In this document: piece after piece, positions 1 to 7,295 of the stretch
How the letters are laid out: each line of letters starts with the position of its first letter
Numbering within the stretch: position 1 is the stretch's first letter
Assembly: GCA_910578095.1 (NCBI GenBank)
Contig: CAJTOZ010000001.1
Span: 124,001 to 188,000 of the forward strand
DNA length: 64,000 bases
From: an uncultured Muribaculaceae bacterium
Lineage (GTDB): Bacteria > Bacteroidota > Bacteroidia > Bacteroidales > Muribaculaceae
Direction: 5' to 3'
Made by a program: the position numbers and the translations under genes
The notes under the pieces: model-generated
The model's database searches: none
What the model saw: only the letters and a program-made list of their open reading frames with translations
What the model was told of the DNA's origin: nothing

Positions 1-3
1 AAT

Positions 4-783
4 ATGGCAAGATCGATATTCGCGGATAAACAGCGCGCGAAGGTATATTCCTCTTTGTCAGCGATGTGTGGTCCGGACACAATCCCATTCAATAATTACT
101 CTCTGGCGCGAATTGGAGATTTCTATTATCCGGACGGATCATTAACCCATGATTTGTGCAAAAGTTTGAATCCAATCGGGATTGTATTTTCATTGAATAC
201 ATCAGAGGATGAAAGACAAAATGGATGGTCTCACGGTTGGATAATCTCGCTATTTAGCGCTCTTGACCGATATGGCTCGGATATTATGAATTGGTCGGGT
301 GGGGAAGAGTATACTCTTGGGAAGTATTATTCAAGTGCAAAAAAGGCGAAAGAAGATATTTCCGGTTGGCAAAGCACTCAAGAGATGTCGAAACAACCGA
401 ATTGCTTTGTAGCAGCGAATGCCGCAAAACTTCATCTGTGGGAAATTCCCCTGAATCAGAGTAGCGGTTGGTACCTTCCATCTTTAGGGCAGCTTAACAC
501 ACTTATGGAGAACCTGGGAGGCGTCAAAATGACAAAAGATGGTGATTATCGAAATGCCTCATTAAATAAAAACTGCCCGTTTTTCAAAGCTCTGTTTGGG
601 AATATAATGAGGATATGGACATCTTCGGAAATTGAGAAAGGCTCACCAGCCAGTCTTAATACCGGATTTGGCAATGGCAGCTATTATGTAAACACGCGCA
701 ACAATTGTTATTATGATGCGTATGTGCCTTCCAATATTCTCAAGACACAAGGTTGCGCGGTTTATCCCGTTGCAGCTTTTTAA
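4..783 (+). CDS. DUF1566-like / fimbrial-tip-associated style protein, possibly 5'-partial
   Basis: The protein has an IGDFYYPDG element near residue 37 and a WYLPSLGQLNTL element near residue 157, the pattern seen in Bacteroidales DUF1566-type and Fibrobacter-paralogous-like surface proteins. It ends with a typical short hydrophobic tail (YPVAAF). An ATG lies three bases into the window, but no signal peptide follows it, so the true start may be upstream of the window. Function is unknown; related domains occur in surface lipoproteins and fimbrial tips. The gene converges on pncB with only 14 bp between the stops. Confidence 0.6.
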   Translation: MARSIFADKQRAKVYSSLSAMCGPDTIPFNNYSLARIGDFYYPDGSLTHDLCKSLNPIGIVFSLNTSEDERQNGWSHGWIISLFSALDRYGSDIMNWSGGEEYTLGKYYSSAKKAKEDISGWQSTQEMSKQPNCFVAANAAKLHLWEIPLNQSSGWYLPSLGQLNTLMENLGGVKMTKDGDYRNASLNKNCPFFKALFGNIMRIWTSSEIEKGSPASLNTGFGNGSYYVNTRNNCYYDAYVPSNILKTQGCAVYPVAAF

Positions 784-797
784 ACCTGCTATTGTCG

Positions 798-2003
798 TCA
801 ATGAGTGAGATGGAGTGTTTCCAAGAATCGGGCTACGGTTGCCTCGTCGCCCGAATATTTGCCTTCGTCTTCGCTGAGTTTGCATGTATGTGAATAAAAC
901 GGCCATGACTCGGTGATTTTTACGGCTGTAAGTTTTATCACGATATTTCGGGGCTTGACACCTGCAAAATCATTCGTGAAATGTGTCCCGATGCCATATG
1001 ATGGAAGACATTTGCCGGCAGCATATTTCTGAATGTCAATCGCACGGTCAACATTAAGTCCGTTGCTGAACACAATCTGCTTCGTACGCGGGTCGATATG
1101 GAGCGAACGATACTTTTCGATGATAAGATCGAGCTGCTCACGGTTGTCGCCGCTGTCAACTCTCAGGCCTTTGAACATATTGGCAAAATCTGTCGAGAAG
1201 TTCAGGCTGAAGATCTGCCAGCCATAGGTGTCGTAAAGGAAGGTCCCTAATGCGCCGCGGTATGTGTGCGACCACTTTGTCATAGCTATATGGTTTGCCA
1301 TGAGCGGGCCATACATGCCCGCTATGGCGCACACGAATTCATGCGCCATAGTGCCGATAGGGGTAAGATTATATTTCATTGCCAGATACACGTTGCTCGT
1401 GCCTTTGAAGCGCCCCGATCCTTGATATTTTTTCTGACACTCCGACATGGCGCGAACTGCAGTGTCCTGAGCTTCGAATGATGCACGGCGGCGTGTGCCA
1501 AAGTCGCTGAACACGCATCCGGCATCAATCAGTCGGCGCGCCTTATCGTAGGAGCGGTTATAATAATCAGCATAGTCAAACTGTTTTTGCTCGCCGGTAA
1601 CGATATAATACAGCTCTGATACTATCGCAAGAACCTTTACCTCAAGCAGAATGGTATTGCTCCAGCAGCCCTCGAACTCTATGTGCAGATGTCCTTCATC
1701 GTCCTGCCACACTTTTGCCCAGTTGCGGTCGTAGCGGAAACCACGTAGAAAACTCATGAACCATGCGGGGATATAGTTGCACTTCCGGCGCATGAAGGCT
1801 ATTTCCTCATCGGTTATCCTGAGGTTTTCCAGCATGGCAATCTGTTCCACGACAAGATCGGCAAAACCGGGAGGGTAAACCGTATTGCCGCGGTCATTGA
1901 ACTGATATTTGACCTGTGTGCGGGGAAAACATTCTATAACCGCACAGCACATCGTGAACTTATACAGGTCGTCGTCGGTAAAATGTCGTATTATCTGTCG
2001 CAT
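798..2003 (-). CDS. pncB: Nicotinate phosphoribosyltransferase
   Basis: Makes nicotinate mononucleotide from nicotinate and PRPP with ATP hydrolysis, in the Preiss-Handler salvage route to NAD. The 401 residues match the usual PncB length. FSDFGTRRR (165-173), GTSNVYLA (201-208) and GTMAHE (217-222) are visible; His221 is the position of the phosphorylated histidine of the family. The start at MRQIIRHFTDDDLYKF fits the conserved N-terminus. It lies 33 bp downstream of an HD-domain phosphohydrolase gene on the same strand, probably one transcript. Confidence 0.96.
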   Translation of the reverse strand: MRQIIRHFTDDDLYKFTMCCAVIECFPRTQVKYQFNDRGNTVYPPGFADLVVEQIAMLENLRITDEEIAFMRRKCNYIPAWFMSFLRGFRYDRNWAKVWQDDEGHLHIEFEGCWSNTILLEVKVLAIVSELYYIVTGEQKQFDYADYYNRSYDKARRLIDAGCVFSDFGTRRRASFEAQDTAVRAMSECQKKYQGSGRFKGTSNVYLAMKYNLTPIGTMAHEFVCAIAGMYGPLMANHIAMTKWSHTYRGALGTFLYDTYGWQIFSLNFSTDFANMFKGLRVDSGDNREQLDLIIEKYRSLHIDPRTKQIVFSNGLNVDRAIDIQKYAAGKCLPSYGIGTHFTNDFAGVKPRNIVIKLTAVKITESWPFYSHTCKLSEDEGKYSGDEATVARFLETLHLTH

Positions 2004-2036
2004 GATAGATTCTGGTTTTCTGTTATTTCGCTGTTG

Positions 2037-2684
2037 TCATTCCCCGAGCGCCTCACGTACTATCCTGTGGCTGTAGTCCATCATAGCCTTTGCCTGTCCG
2101 GTGCGGAGATATTTTGGGTCAAGACCATCATTTCCAAGTCGCCAACGGTCGAGAGCATCGGCGTCTTTGAATATGTCGTAGAGCTTGAACATCCGGGGCA
2201 GGGGGCCATGAAAATCACACTTTATGCCTACTTTCCCGCGCATATCGGCAATGTCGTGGTATTTCATCATCAATTGCGCTTCCGGGATGAGATCGACGTC
2301 CGGCGTTTGATCGCAGAACTGCCGGTAGTATACCGCAGCCCGCGCACCGTGCCCTGTGTCGAGGGAATCGTCCTGACGGCGGGTGTCGTGGAACACCGCA
2401 GCATGGGCAAGTGCTGTCAGCGCATACCGATTGTTGCCGAAAATCTCATGGCCTATGATCAGAGCATACAGCAGGACGCGCTCACAATGCCCGGCGGCAT
2501 GTATCTCGCTATCGGGCAGATTGAATGTAACTCTGCTATACAGAAAATCGCGCCATTGCAGAAACATGTCTTTTACAATGGGCGATAATCCGTCGATCTC
2601 TTTCTGTGGGACTGTCATTGGCGCAGCTGTTTTCCGTACACTAATTCCTATTTCTCTTTCATTGTCAAAAGGGTCAACAATCAT
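2037..2684 (-). CDS. HD-domain metal-dependent phosphohydrolase
   Basis: A histidine in HAAGHCERV, the doublet in AVFHDTRRQ and a later TGHGARA segment form the metal-binding pattern of the HD superfamily. These cytosolic enzymes hydrolyse phosphate esters or nucleotides; the substrate here is unknown. Several starts are possible: a TTG at 2729, ATG at 2684 or ATG at 2618. I chose 2684. The TTG overlaps the stop of an upstream gene remnant and sits inside a palindrome, so it is less likely. The gene precedes pncB by 33 bp, suggesting a link to nucleotide or NAD metabolism, which is inference. Confidence 0.8.
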   Translation of the reverse strand: MIVDPFDNEREIGISVRKTAAPMTVPQKEIDGLSPIVKDMFLQWRDFLYSRVTFNLPDSEIHAAGHCERVLLYALIIGHEIFGNNRYALTALAHAAVFHDTRRQDDSLDTGHGARAAVYYRQFCDQTPDVDLIPEAQLMMKYHDIADMRGKVGIKCDFHGPLPRMFKLYDIFKDADALDRWRLGNDGLDPKYLRTGQAKAMMDYSHRIVREALGE

Positions 2685-2719
2685 TTTAATAACAATGAGC
2701 AATGGCGCTATGTTTCCAT

Positions 2720-2736
2720 CCTTAATCAAATTAAGG
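2720..2736. promoter_or_regulatory. Perfect 7-bp inverted repeat upstream of the HD/pncB pair
   Basis: CCTTAAT-CAA-ATTAAGG is an exact inverted repeat with a 3-bp spacer, 36-52 bp upstream of the chosen HD-gene start. It could be an operator for the HD-pncB transcript. An AT-rich palindrome of this length can also occur by chance, and no regulator gene lies next to it. Confidence 0.3.
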
Positions 2737-2899
2737 CTTCATCCTGCTTTGATAACTGTTCAAGTATGTCGGACGCATCGTAGCCCTTGTTCATTCTTTC
2801 GATTGTAGGATCATGTGCGGTCTCGATAGCGATGATTTCTTTTTGTGAAAGCGCCTGCGCGATGATGCGGTCGAGGATGGCATGTGTGGATTCAAGTTG
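2726..2899 (-). pseudogene. 3' remnant of an unidentified gene
   Basis: On the minus strand, 57 codons stay open between a TAG and the TGA at 2726-2728, with no usable start. The translation contains ILDRIIAQALSQKE and ends ASDILEQLSKQDEALI, which reads as a normal charged helical protein tail. Its stop overlaps a TTG that opens the HD frame. I do not recognise the family. It looks like the truncated end of a gene that was once upstream of the HD/pncB pair. Confidence 0.4.
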
Positions 2900-2956
2900 C
2901 TACAACTCGTCTTACTTGCCAAAGTTTTAACAAATATGTCCAAATATAATATTCGA

Positions 2957-2988
2957 TTTTTAAATATAGGGAAAAAACTATAATTTTG
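2957..2988 (+). promoter_or_regulatory. Bacteroidota-type promoter
   Basis: TTTT at 2957-2960, then 20 bp, then TAATTTTG at 2981-2988 matches the TTTG/TAnnTTTG consensus. It lies just ahead of the ATG at 2994 that opens the Fic remnant, so an active promoter may now drive a broken gene. Confidence 0.5.
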
Positions 2989-2993
2989 TCCTT

Positions 2994-3209
2994 ATGAAAT
3001 CAGAATTAGAGAATTTAATAGGGAGATATCGTGGACTTGGCATAGACCGGCAGTTGGACTACGACCGGTTTTGCCTGTATTCCATCATTACACACTCCAC
3101 AGCGATTCGATGCGAAATACTTTCCGGGCCAAGGGTCACCGGTGACGGTTATTATGAAAGCAATATCAGAGGTGTCGAGAACCTGATTTTGGAATTATCT
3201 GAACAATAA
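2994..3209 (+). pseudogene. Fic-family N-terminal remnant
   Basis: The first 38 or so residues (ending LDYDRFCLYSIITHSTAI) match the N-terminal segment of Fic proteins, where THSTAIEG normally follows. After HSTAI the reading changes to unrelated sequence and stops at residue 71, with no HPFxxGNGR catalytic motif. Fic enzymes AMPylate or otherwise modify target proteins; this fragment cannot. It is the left flank of a larger stretch of broken genes that continues to 4014. Confidence 0.6.
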
Positions 3210-3211
3210 TC

Positions 3212-3262
3212 CCCTGCATACACATCGAAAGCGGAAAACTCACGGCAGATATCGAAAGATAA
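3212..3262 (+). pseudogene. Remnant of 4-oxalocrotonate tautomerase N-terminus
   Basis: The translation IHIESGKLTA at 3218-3247 matches residues 4-13 (ISIESGKLTA) of the intact tautomerase at 13691, and then runs into a stop at 3260-3262. The short leader in front (an ATTATCTGAACAATAAT stretch) also resembles the leader of the intact gene. This is the start of a degraded copy of the module that is complete at 13.7-14.5 kb. Confidence 0.75.
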
Positions 3263-3291
3263 GAAGAAAGTTACTTATACTGACAATTGAT

Positions 3292-3795
3292 ATGGAAATA
3301 TTATCACTGCGAAAGAATCCGGAGTACCTCGAACGGGCGATTTCATATTTTCAAGAGAAATGGGCGACGGAAGATTCCATGGATGTTTACGATGACTGTC
3401 TGCGTCATTGTATAGATGCTGCCGCTCCGCTTCCGCAATGGTATCTTTTAGTTGATGACGATAGAATAATAGGTTGTGCCGGACTGGTGACAAATGATTT
3501 CAATTCCCGCATGGATCTATATCCATGGTTAGCCGCATTGTATGTAGAGGAGGACTGTCGAGGTAAAGGCTGTGGCAAAATGCTTATTGAACATACCGCA
3601 AATGATGCGAGACAGCTCGGATTCAAAAACTTGTATCTATGTACTGACCATATCGGTTACTATGAGCGTTTCGGCTTCGATTTTATCGGTTTTTGCTATC
3701 ATCCGTGGGGTGAGAAGACAAGAATTTATCATTTAAAATTGGATAATACGTCATACATATCCATTGATGAAATAAAACGTAATTACCAACAATGA
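3292..3795 (+). CDS. GNAT-family N-acetyltransferase with a tautomerase-derived tail
   Basis: A 167-residue GNAT acetyltransferase. The acetyl-CoA loop is RGKGCG at 90-95, after the beta-strand AALYVEEDC; the C-terminal GYYERFGFDFIGF segment is typical. The natural fold seems to end near residue 150 (RIYHLKL). Residues 151-167 end in SIDEIKRNYQQ, almost the same as the last residues of the intact tautomerase at 13691 (SIDEIKRNYKR). The gene therefore appears fused in frame to a tautomerase remnant. Its stop overlaps the ATG of the broken Vat/CatB copy (ATGA), the junction also seen at the intact locus. Substrate unknown. Confidence 0.85.
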   Translation: MEILSLRKNPEYLERAISYFQEKWATEDSMDVYDDCLRHCIDAAAPLPQWYLLVDDDRIIGCAGLVTNDFNSRMDLYPWLAALYVEEDCRGKGCGKMLIEHTANDARQLGFKNLYLCTDHIGYYERFGFDFIGFCYHPWGEKTRIYHLKLDNTSYISIDEIKRNYQQ

Positions 3796-4014
3796 ATCCC
3801 AATCCCGATACTATATTTCCAATTCAGGACTGCAACACGGTGATTTTGGTAAAGCCGACAATCACCAATCCCAATATAATAGTCGGAGACTTTACACAGA
3901 CTGAAGTGGTGGGATAAACCGGTTGAGGAGATACAAGGCCTGATTCCATTGTTGACTGACAGTAATCTGTCGAAAGTCAAAGAATCGATACGATTCATAC
4001 TTGAAACTCAATAA
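3792..4014 (+). pseudogene. Vat/CatB-like acetyltransferase with large internal deletion
   Basis: The first 36 or so codons (MNPNPDTIFPIQDC..., then IIVGDFTQ) match the N-terminus of the intact acetyltransferase at 13888. The sequence then jumps, out of frame, to LKWWDKPVEEIQG..., which matches that protein's C-terminal LKWWNWPPEKIKN and runs to a stop at 4012-4014. The hexapeptide-repeat core and the catalytic histidine are missing. The translation of the first frame stops soon after the junction. Confidence 0.85.
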
Positions 4015-4095
4015 AATGTACTACGTCAGCAGTTTTAAGTATCCGCAGAATCCTCAATACTCACTATAAAACTTCTTTACCTCCTCTCATCTGCT

Positions 4096-4536
4096 TCATT
4101 GGACAATCGTGTTTGAGATTATGTTGTTGGGATTCAGTGGGGTTTGGTCGCAAAGTTCAAGATTCTTGACCATGTGTAGAGTTCCCTGTTTATACTTCTG
4201 AAAATGCTCTGATGCGATATGGGATTTATATGCCTCCTGCGAGGAATATGCCTCCAATATTGTAATCAAGCAAGGGTTTTCTTTGTCTTGCATGGCATAC
4301 ATAGTAAGCACACCCGGTTCGGTGCGCAGAGATTTTGCGCCCACCTTAACGGCATACTCCATATATTCATCAAGATATTGGGGATACACCTCAATTTTAG
4401 ACAACCGCACTATGCCGTCGGCCGCCATCATTTCTTTCTCTACCATGTTTTGGGAATGTGCGCACAATGAGAAGAATGCCACCGTGCAGATGATTATTGC
4501 TGTAAATCTATTTCTTGCTGCCATATTTCTTTTCAA
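4096..4536 (-). CDS. Secreted antibiotic-biosynthesis-monooxygenase (ABM) domain protein
   Basis: A signal peptide (FTAIIICTVAFFSLCAHS, about residues 11-28) precedes an ABM-type ferredoxin-like domain at about 40-120 with VRLSKIEVYPQYLDEY and the ITILEAYSSQEAYKSHIAS helix. Small ABM proteins oxidise or bind quinones and other aromatic compounds; an envelope location follows from the signal peptide. The start at 4536, or a second ATG at 4524, lies inside the HxlR gene, so the two are probably translated from one message. The likely role is handling a quinone-like or electrophilic compound sensed by the HxlR protein, which is inference. Confidence 0.8.
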   Translation of the reverse strand: MKRNMAARNRFTAIIICTVAFFSLCAHSQNMVEKEMMAADGIVRLSKIEVYPQYLDEYMEYAVKVGAKSLRTEPGVLTMYAMQDKENPCLITILEAYSSQEAYKSHIASEHFQKYKQGTLHMVKNLELCDQTPLNPNNIISNTIVQ

Positions 4537-4867
4537 AGAGAGTGATATGCTCTTCGCCCCATCTAAGCATTGCGTCTATTATCGGTAAAAGAGATGTGCC
4601 AAGTTCGGTAATCACATACTCTGAGCGTGGAGGCAATTCCGCATATATGGTTTTGGCGACAAGCCCATCCTCCACCATTTCCTTCAGCTGAATATCAAGT
4701 ACCCTCGGCGCAGCCTCCGGCAAGCTTTTGTGAATTTTATTCGGACGCATCGCATTGCCGGAACGTAATTCGTCAAGGATACAGGATTTCCATTTAGACT
4801 CTATCAGGCTCATTGTCAGCCTCAGCGGACAATCAAGGTCGACCGGTATTTTCTTTTCGTATGCCAT
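4508..4867 (-). CDS. HxlR-family winged-helix regulator
   Basis: The 119 residues from MAYEKKIPVD match HxlR proteins: PLRLTMSLIESKWKSCIL, the recognition region PRVLDIQLKEMVEDGLV, and the wing PPRSEYVITELG. These dimeric cytosolic regulators often respond to quinones, aldehydes or formaldehyde. The start at 4867 is preferred to an ATG at 4900, because a -7 element (TAACTTTG on the minus strand, 4888-4895) sits between them. An almost perfect 16-bp inverted repeat lies upstream, between the divergent promoters. It overlaps the ABM gene start by 29 bp. Confidence 0.9.
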   Translation of the reverse strand: MAYEKKIPVDLDCPLRLTMSLIESKWKSCILDELRSGNAMRPNKIHKSLPEAAPRVLDIQLKEMVEDGLVAKTIYAELPPRSEYVITELGTSLLPIIDAMLRWGEEHITLFEKKYGSKK

Positions 4868-4887
4868 TATGTTCTGCTTTTGAAATA

Positions 4888-4895
4888 CAAAGTTA
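4888..4895 (-). promoter_or_regulatory. -7 element of the HxlR/ABM promoter
   Basis: TAACTTTG on the minus strand matches TAnnTTTG exactly, 20 bp upstream of the HxlR start. The inverted repeat at 4919-4957 begins where the -33 region of this promoter would end. Confidence 0.6.
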
Positions 4896-4918
4896 GTCAA
4901 TATAGCTGATAATCAGAA

Positions 4919-4957
4919 TACCGAAAAATTTTTCCATACATGAAAATTTTTTCGGTA
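4919..4957. promoter_or_regulatory. Candidate HxlR operator: 16-bp inverted repeat
   Basis: The left arm (4919-4934, starting TACCGAAAAA) and right arm (4942-4957, ending TTTCGGTA) are complementary at 15 of 16 positions, with a 7-bp spacer. The repeat fills the space between the divergent -33 regions of the HxlR and NTF2-like genes. This is where a dimeric winged-helix repressor could control both. Confidence 0.7.
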
Positions 4958-4958
4958 C

Positions 4959-4989
4959 TTGATTTTACTATATTACCATTATAACTTTG
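4959..4989 (+). promoter_or_regulatory. Promoter of the NTF2-like gene
   Basis: TTG at 4959-4961, then 20 bp, then TAACTTTG at 4982-4989 is a close Bacteroidota promoter match. It begins two bases after the right arm of the inverted repeat. Confidence 0.65.
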
Positions 4990-5048
4990 CAATCAGTAAT
5001 CGTCGTAAGACGCTTGACTATGCCAATAAAATCAAACAACTAAAAGTT

Positions 5049-5429
5049 ATGAGAGATAAAATCAAAGAATATGAGGCCGTGGCCAAGGCCGCTGAAAAAT
5101 TCGTAAAGAGCGTGGCCGAGGGCAACAGTTCCTATGCAAAGCAACTTTTCACTGACGATGCGGTGCTTTTCGGCATTCTTGACGGAGTGTTGGAGCATGG
5201 TTCAATCGAACAGTTCTATCACAACGTCGATACTGTCGGAGCCGGCGACCACTTCAATGCCCGCATTGATGTCCTTGCCGTAGAGGAGACGGTAGCCGTT
5301 GTGCGAGTTCTTGAAGAGGGGTGGGGAGGGCGAATCGACTTCACCGACTTCCTGCTTCTGCTCAAACTCAACGGCGAGTGGAAATGCGTCGCGAAAGCCT
5401 ACAACCAAAATTCCGACACTATAAAATAA
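5049..5429 (+). CDS. NTF2-like (putative lumazine-binding / SnoaL-type) protein
   Basis: A 126-residue protein starting MRDKIKEYEAV, with the helix-strand pattern of the NTF2-like fold: an N-terminal helix (VAKAAEKFVKSVAEGN), FTDDAVLFGILDG, and strands ending FLLLLKLNGEWKCVAKAY. Members bind or transform small hydrophobic molecules; no catalytic residues can be assigned. The start at 5049 fits the promoter at 4959-4989, and an earlier in-frame ATG at 4959 lies within that promoter. It is divergent from the HxlR-ABM pair and probably shares its operator. Confidence 0.75.
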   Translation: MRDKIKEYEAVAKAAEKFVKSVAEGNSSYAKQLFTDDAVLFGILDGVLEHGSIEQFYHNVDTVGAGDHFNARIDVLAVEETVAVVRVLEEGWGGRIDFTDFLLLLKLNGEWKCVAKAYNQNSDTIK

Positions 5430-5480
5430 CAAGCCGGACGAAGGTCGCTTCATAAAAAACAGAAATATTTTGTACTTTTG

Positions 5481-5510
5481 TGTTCGGATAGTCCTCAGGC
5501 TGTCCGAACA
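5481..5510 (+). terminator. Probable terminator after the NTF2-like gene
   Basis: TGTTCGGATA (5481-5490) and TGTCCGAACA (5501-5510) form a hairpin with one mismatch, followed by a short T-rich run (CATTTTG). It lies about 50 bp after the stop at 5429. A TACTTTTG at 5473-5480 looks like a -7 element but is followed at once by this hairpin. The rest of the gap to 5698 holds three copies of a CTCAGGCT word and nothing else I can identify. Confidence 0.5.
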
Positions 5511-5698
5511 TTTTGATTATATAACTCCGCCTTTATGCCACGACATTGCTGCAGCTCAGGCTCGTTAAAGCGGAGGCGAAGTTGGTGTTGCCGAATGATA
5601 ACCGTTTTAAAAAAAAGCAATCTGCTATTTCACATTCGCCGCGGAGAAATGCTATAAGCCTCAGGCTGAATACAAATTAAACACATTACTTTAGCACC

Positions 5699-6838
5699 AT
5701 GAACAGCAAGGAACTATCCGAGTATCTTAAAATCATAAAGCAAAGCATCGATGATTTTGACGATCCGAAGTCGGCTCTGTCGGCGGTCGAAGCGATAACT
5801 CCTGCGGCCGAGCAGGGCAGTGCGCAGGCGCAATATATGCTTGGCATGTATTATTATACATTCTACTGCGAGGATTCCTCCCGCTATCTGCATTGGTTGG
5901 AGAAAGCAGCTGAAGCCGACAATATGAAGGCGATAAAGTTTCTTGCTGACTACTACCGCTTCATCTGCGATGACATGGATCTTGAGCAGAGAAAGGCATT
6001 GGGACAGAATTGGCTTTACCGGATGATTGATGTGCTGAAGAAGAAAGCGGACAAAGGTGTAGTGAGCGCAGCTAAATCCCTGATGAATATTTATTTGCAC
6101 GACCGTCCCGACAATATGACGGAAAAGGATGGACGGGAAGCAGCCATGATGTGGCATGAACGCCTGATAGAGAGATTGAGGGAGAAAGCCGCACGGGGAA
6201 CCGTCAGGGACAAGAAGAATCTGGCCGACGCATTGTATGGCGGTTGTGATGCACCGGAAGAAATTGACAGCGATCTGCCGGACCGGGTAGGTGATGCGGT
6301 ACGGCTCTATGAGGAAATTTCCGGAGAAAAGAAGGACGCGGCTTCGTACTACGATTTAGGCCGGATGTACAGCCGTGAGGTATCTGAAGAAAAAGCCTTT
6401 GAATTTTACATGAAAGCGGCGGAGTTGGACTATGCTCCGGCATACTATGCGATAGCAGCCGCATATCTCGACGGCGATGGGGTGCAAAAAGATTTTGACA
6501 AGGCGTTTGAATGGTTCAAGAAAGCTGCCGACAGTGGAGCCACTTCTGCCATGTTGAAATTGGCAGAGTGCTACAAACGTGGTGCAGGATGCGAAAGGGA
6601 TTATGCGGCGGCTATGACATTGTATCGGCAGGTAGCCGGCGACAAAAGCCGGAAAAGGTACTCTTTCGCAGACGTGGCAGAGTATGAAATCGGCAATATG
6701 TACCTAAAGGGACTTGGCGTCGAGGTAGACTTGCGCAAGGCTTACGACTATTTCAAGCGGGCTGCTTCACATGATAACCGCGCCGCCGAGAACGCCCTCA
6801 ACAACAAAAAATTCCGCGACTTCCAAAGAGAAAAATAA
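5699..6838 (+). CDS. Sel1-repeat (TPR-like) protein A
   Basis: A 379-residue soluble protein without a signal peptide. Sel1-like repeats are clear at about 35-90 (AEQGSAQAQYMLGMYYY) and 210-370 (KAFEWFKKAADSGATSAMLK, then LAECYKRGAG). Such alpha-solenoids bind other proteins. A second gene of the same design lies at 9827-11008, and the two align along their whole length, from the N-terminal SEYxKxI motif to the final GNMYLKGLGV repeat. The next gene starts 3 bp downstream, so it heads an operon of small orphan genes. Partner unknown. Confidence 0.85.
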   Translation: MNSKELSEYLKIIKQSIDDFDDPKSALSAVEAITPAAEQGSAQAQYMLGMYYYTFYCEDSSRYLHWLEKAAEADNMKAIKFLADYYRFICDDMDLEQRKALGQNWLYRMIDVLKKKADKGVVSAAKSLMNIYLHDRPDNMTEKDGREAAMMWHERLIERLREKAARGTVRDKKNLADALYGGCDAPEEIDSDLPDRVGDAVRLYEEISGEKKDAASYYDLGRMYSREVSEEKAFEFYMKAAELDYAPAYYAIAAAYLDGDGVQKDFDKAFEWFKKAADSGATSAMLKLAECYKRGAGCERDYAAAMTLYRQVAGDKSRKRYSFADVAEYEIGNMYLKGLGVEVDLRKAYDYFKRAASHDNRAAENALNNKKFRDFQREK

Positions 6839-6841
6839 ACT

Positions 6842-7274
6842 ATGGCAAAGCTACAGATCTTGTCCTTTGAGGACGACGATATTATAGCACAGCGCATCAA
6901 AGAGGAGTCGAATTACTGCGATGTGGCTCATTTGTATGTCGCCACATACGGTATCTGTCAGGTTATCCTTCAGGAACTGTCGCCGATAGACCTTGATGGA
7001 AACGGCCGGCTCACCATCTGCGCGAATGTAGAGAAACAAAATGTGACTCCCGGATATAAGAATTGGAAAGGGACGTTCAATGTGTCCACCTACGATTTGA
7101 ACCGTGACACTTCCCGCCGGCGAGGTGGTCGCGTCGAAATGGGATGAAGATTTGCCCCGTTGCGCCGACAGACGTAAATCGGCCATCAATAAGACCGGCT
7201 GGGACGGCGACACATTCTGTGTGAGCATAGGTAGGCCGGAGCCGTTTGATGAGATAATAGCAAAGCTTCCATAA
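6842..7274 (+). pseudogene. Frameshifted small orphan protein (about 143 residues if restored)
   Basis: The first frame runs from MAKLQILSFEDDD to a stop at 7145-7147. From about 7105 the +1 frame continues sensibly as TLPAGEVVASKWDEDLPRC... and ends GRPEPFDEIIAKLP at 7274. A single extra base near the AACCGTG at about 7100 explains this. The family is not recognised. The same ending (IGRPEFDEITVKL) is found alone at 12989-13042. The gene starts 3 bp after the Sel1 gene and is followed by another orphan after 21 bp. It could be a sequencing error, a real mutation or, less likely, programmed frameshifting. Confidence 0.65.
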
Positions 7275-7295
7275 CGAATTAAAGCCTGGGCCAAC

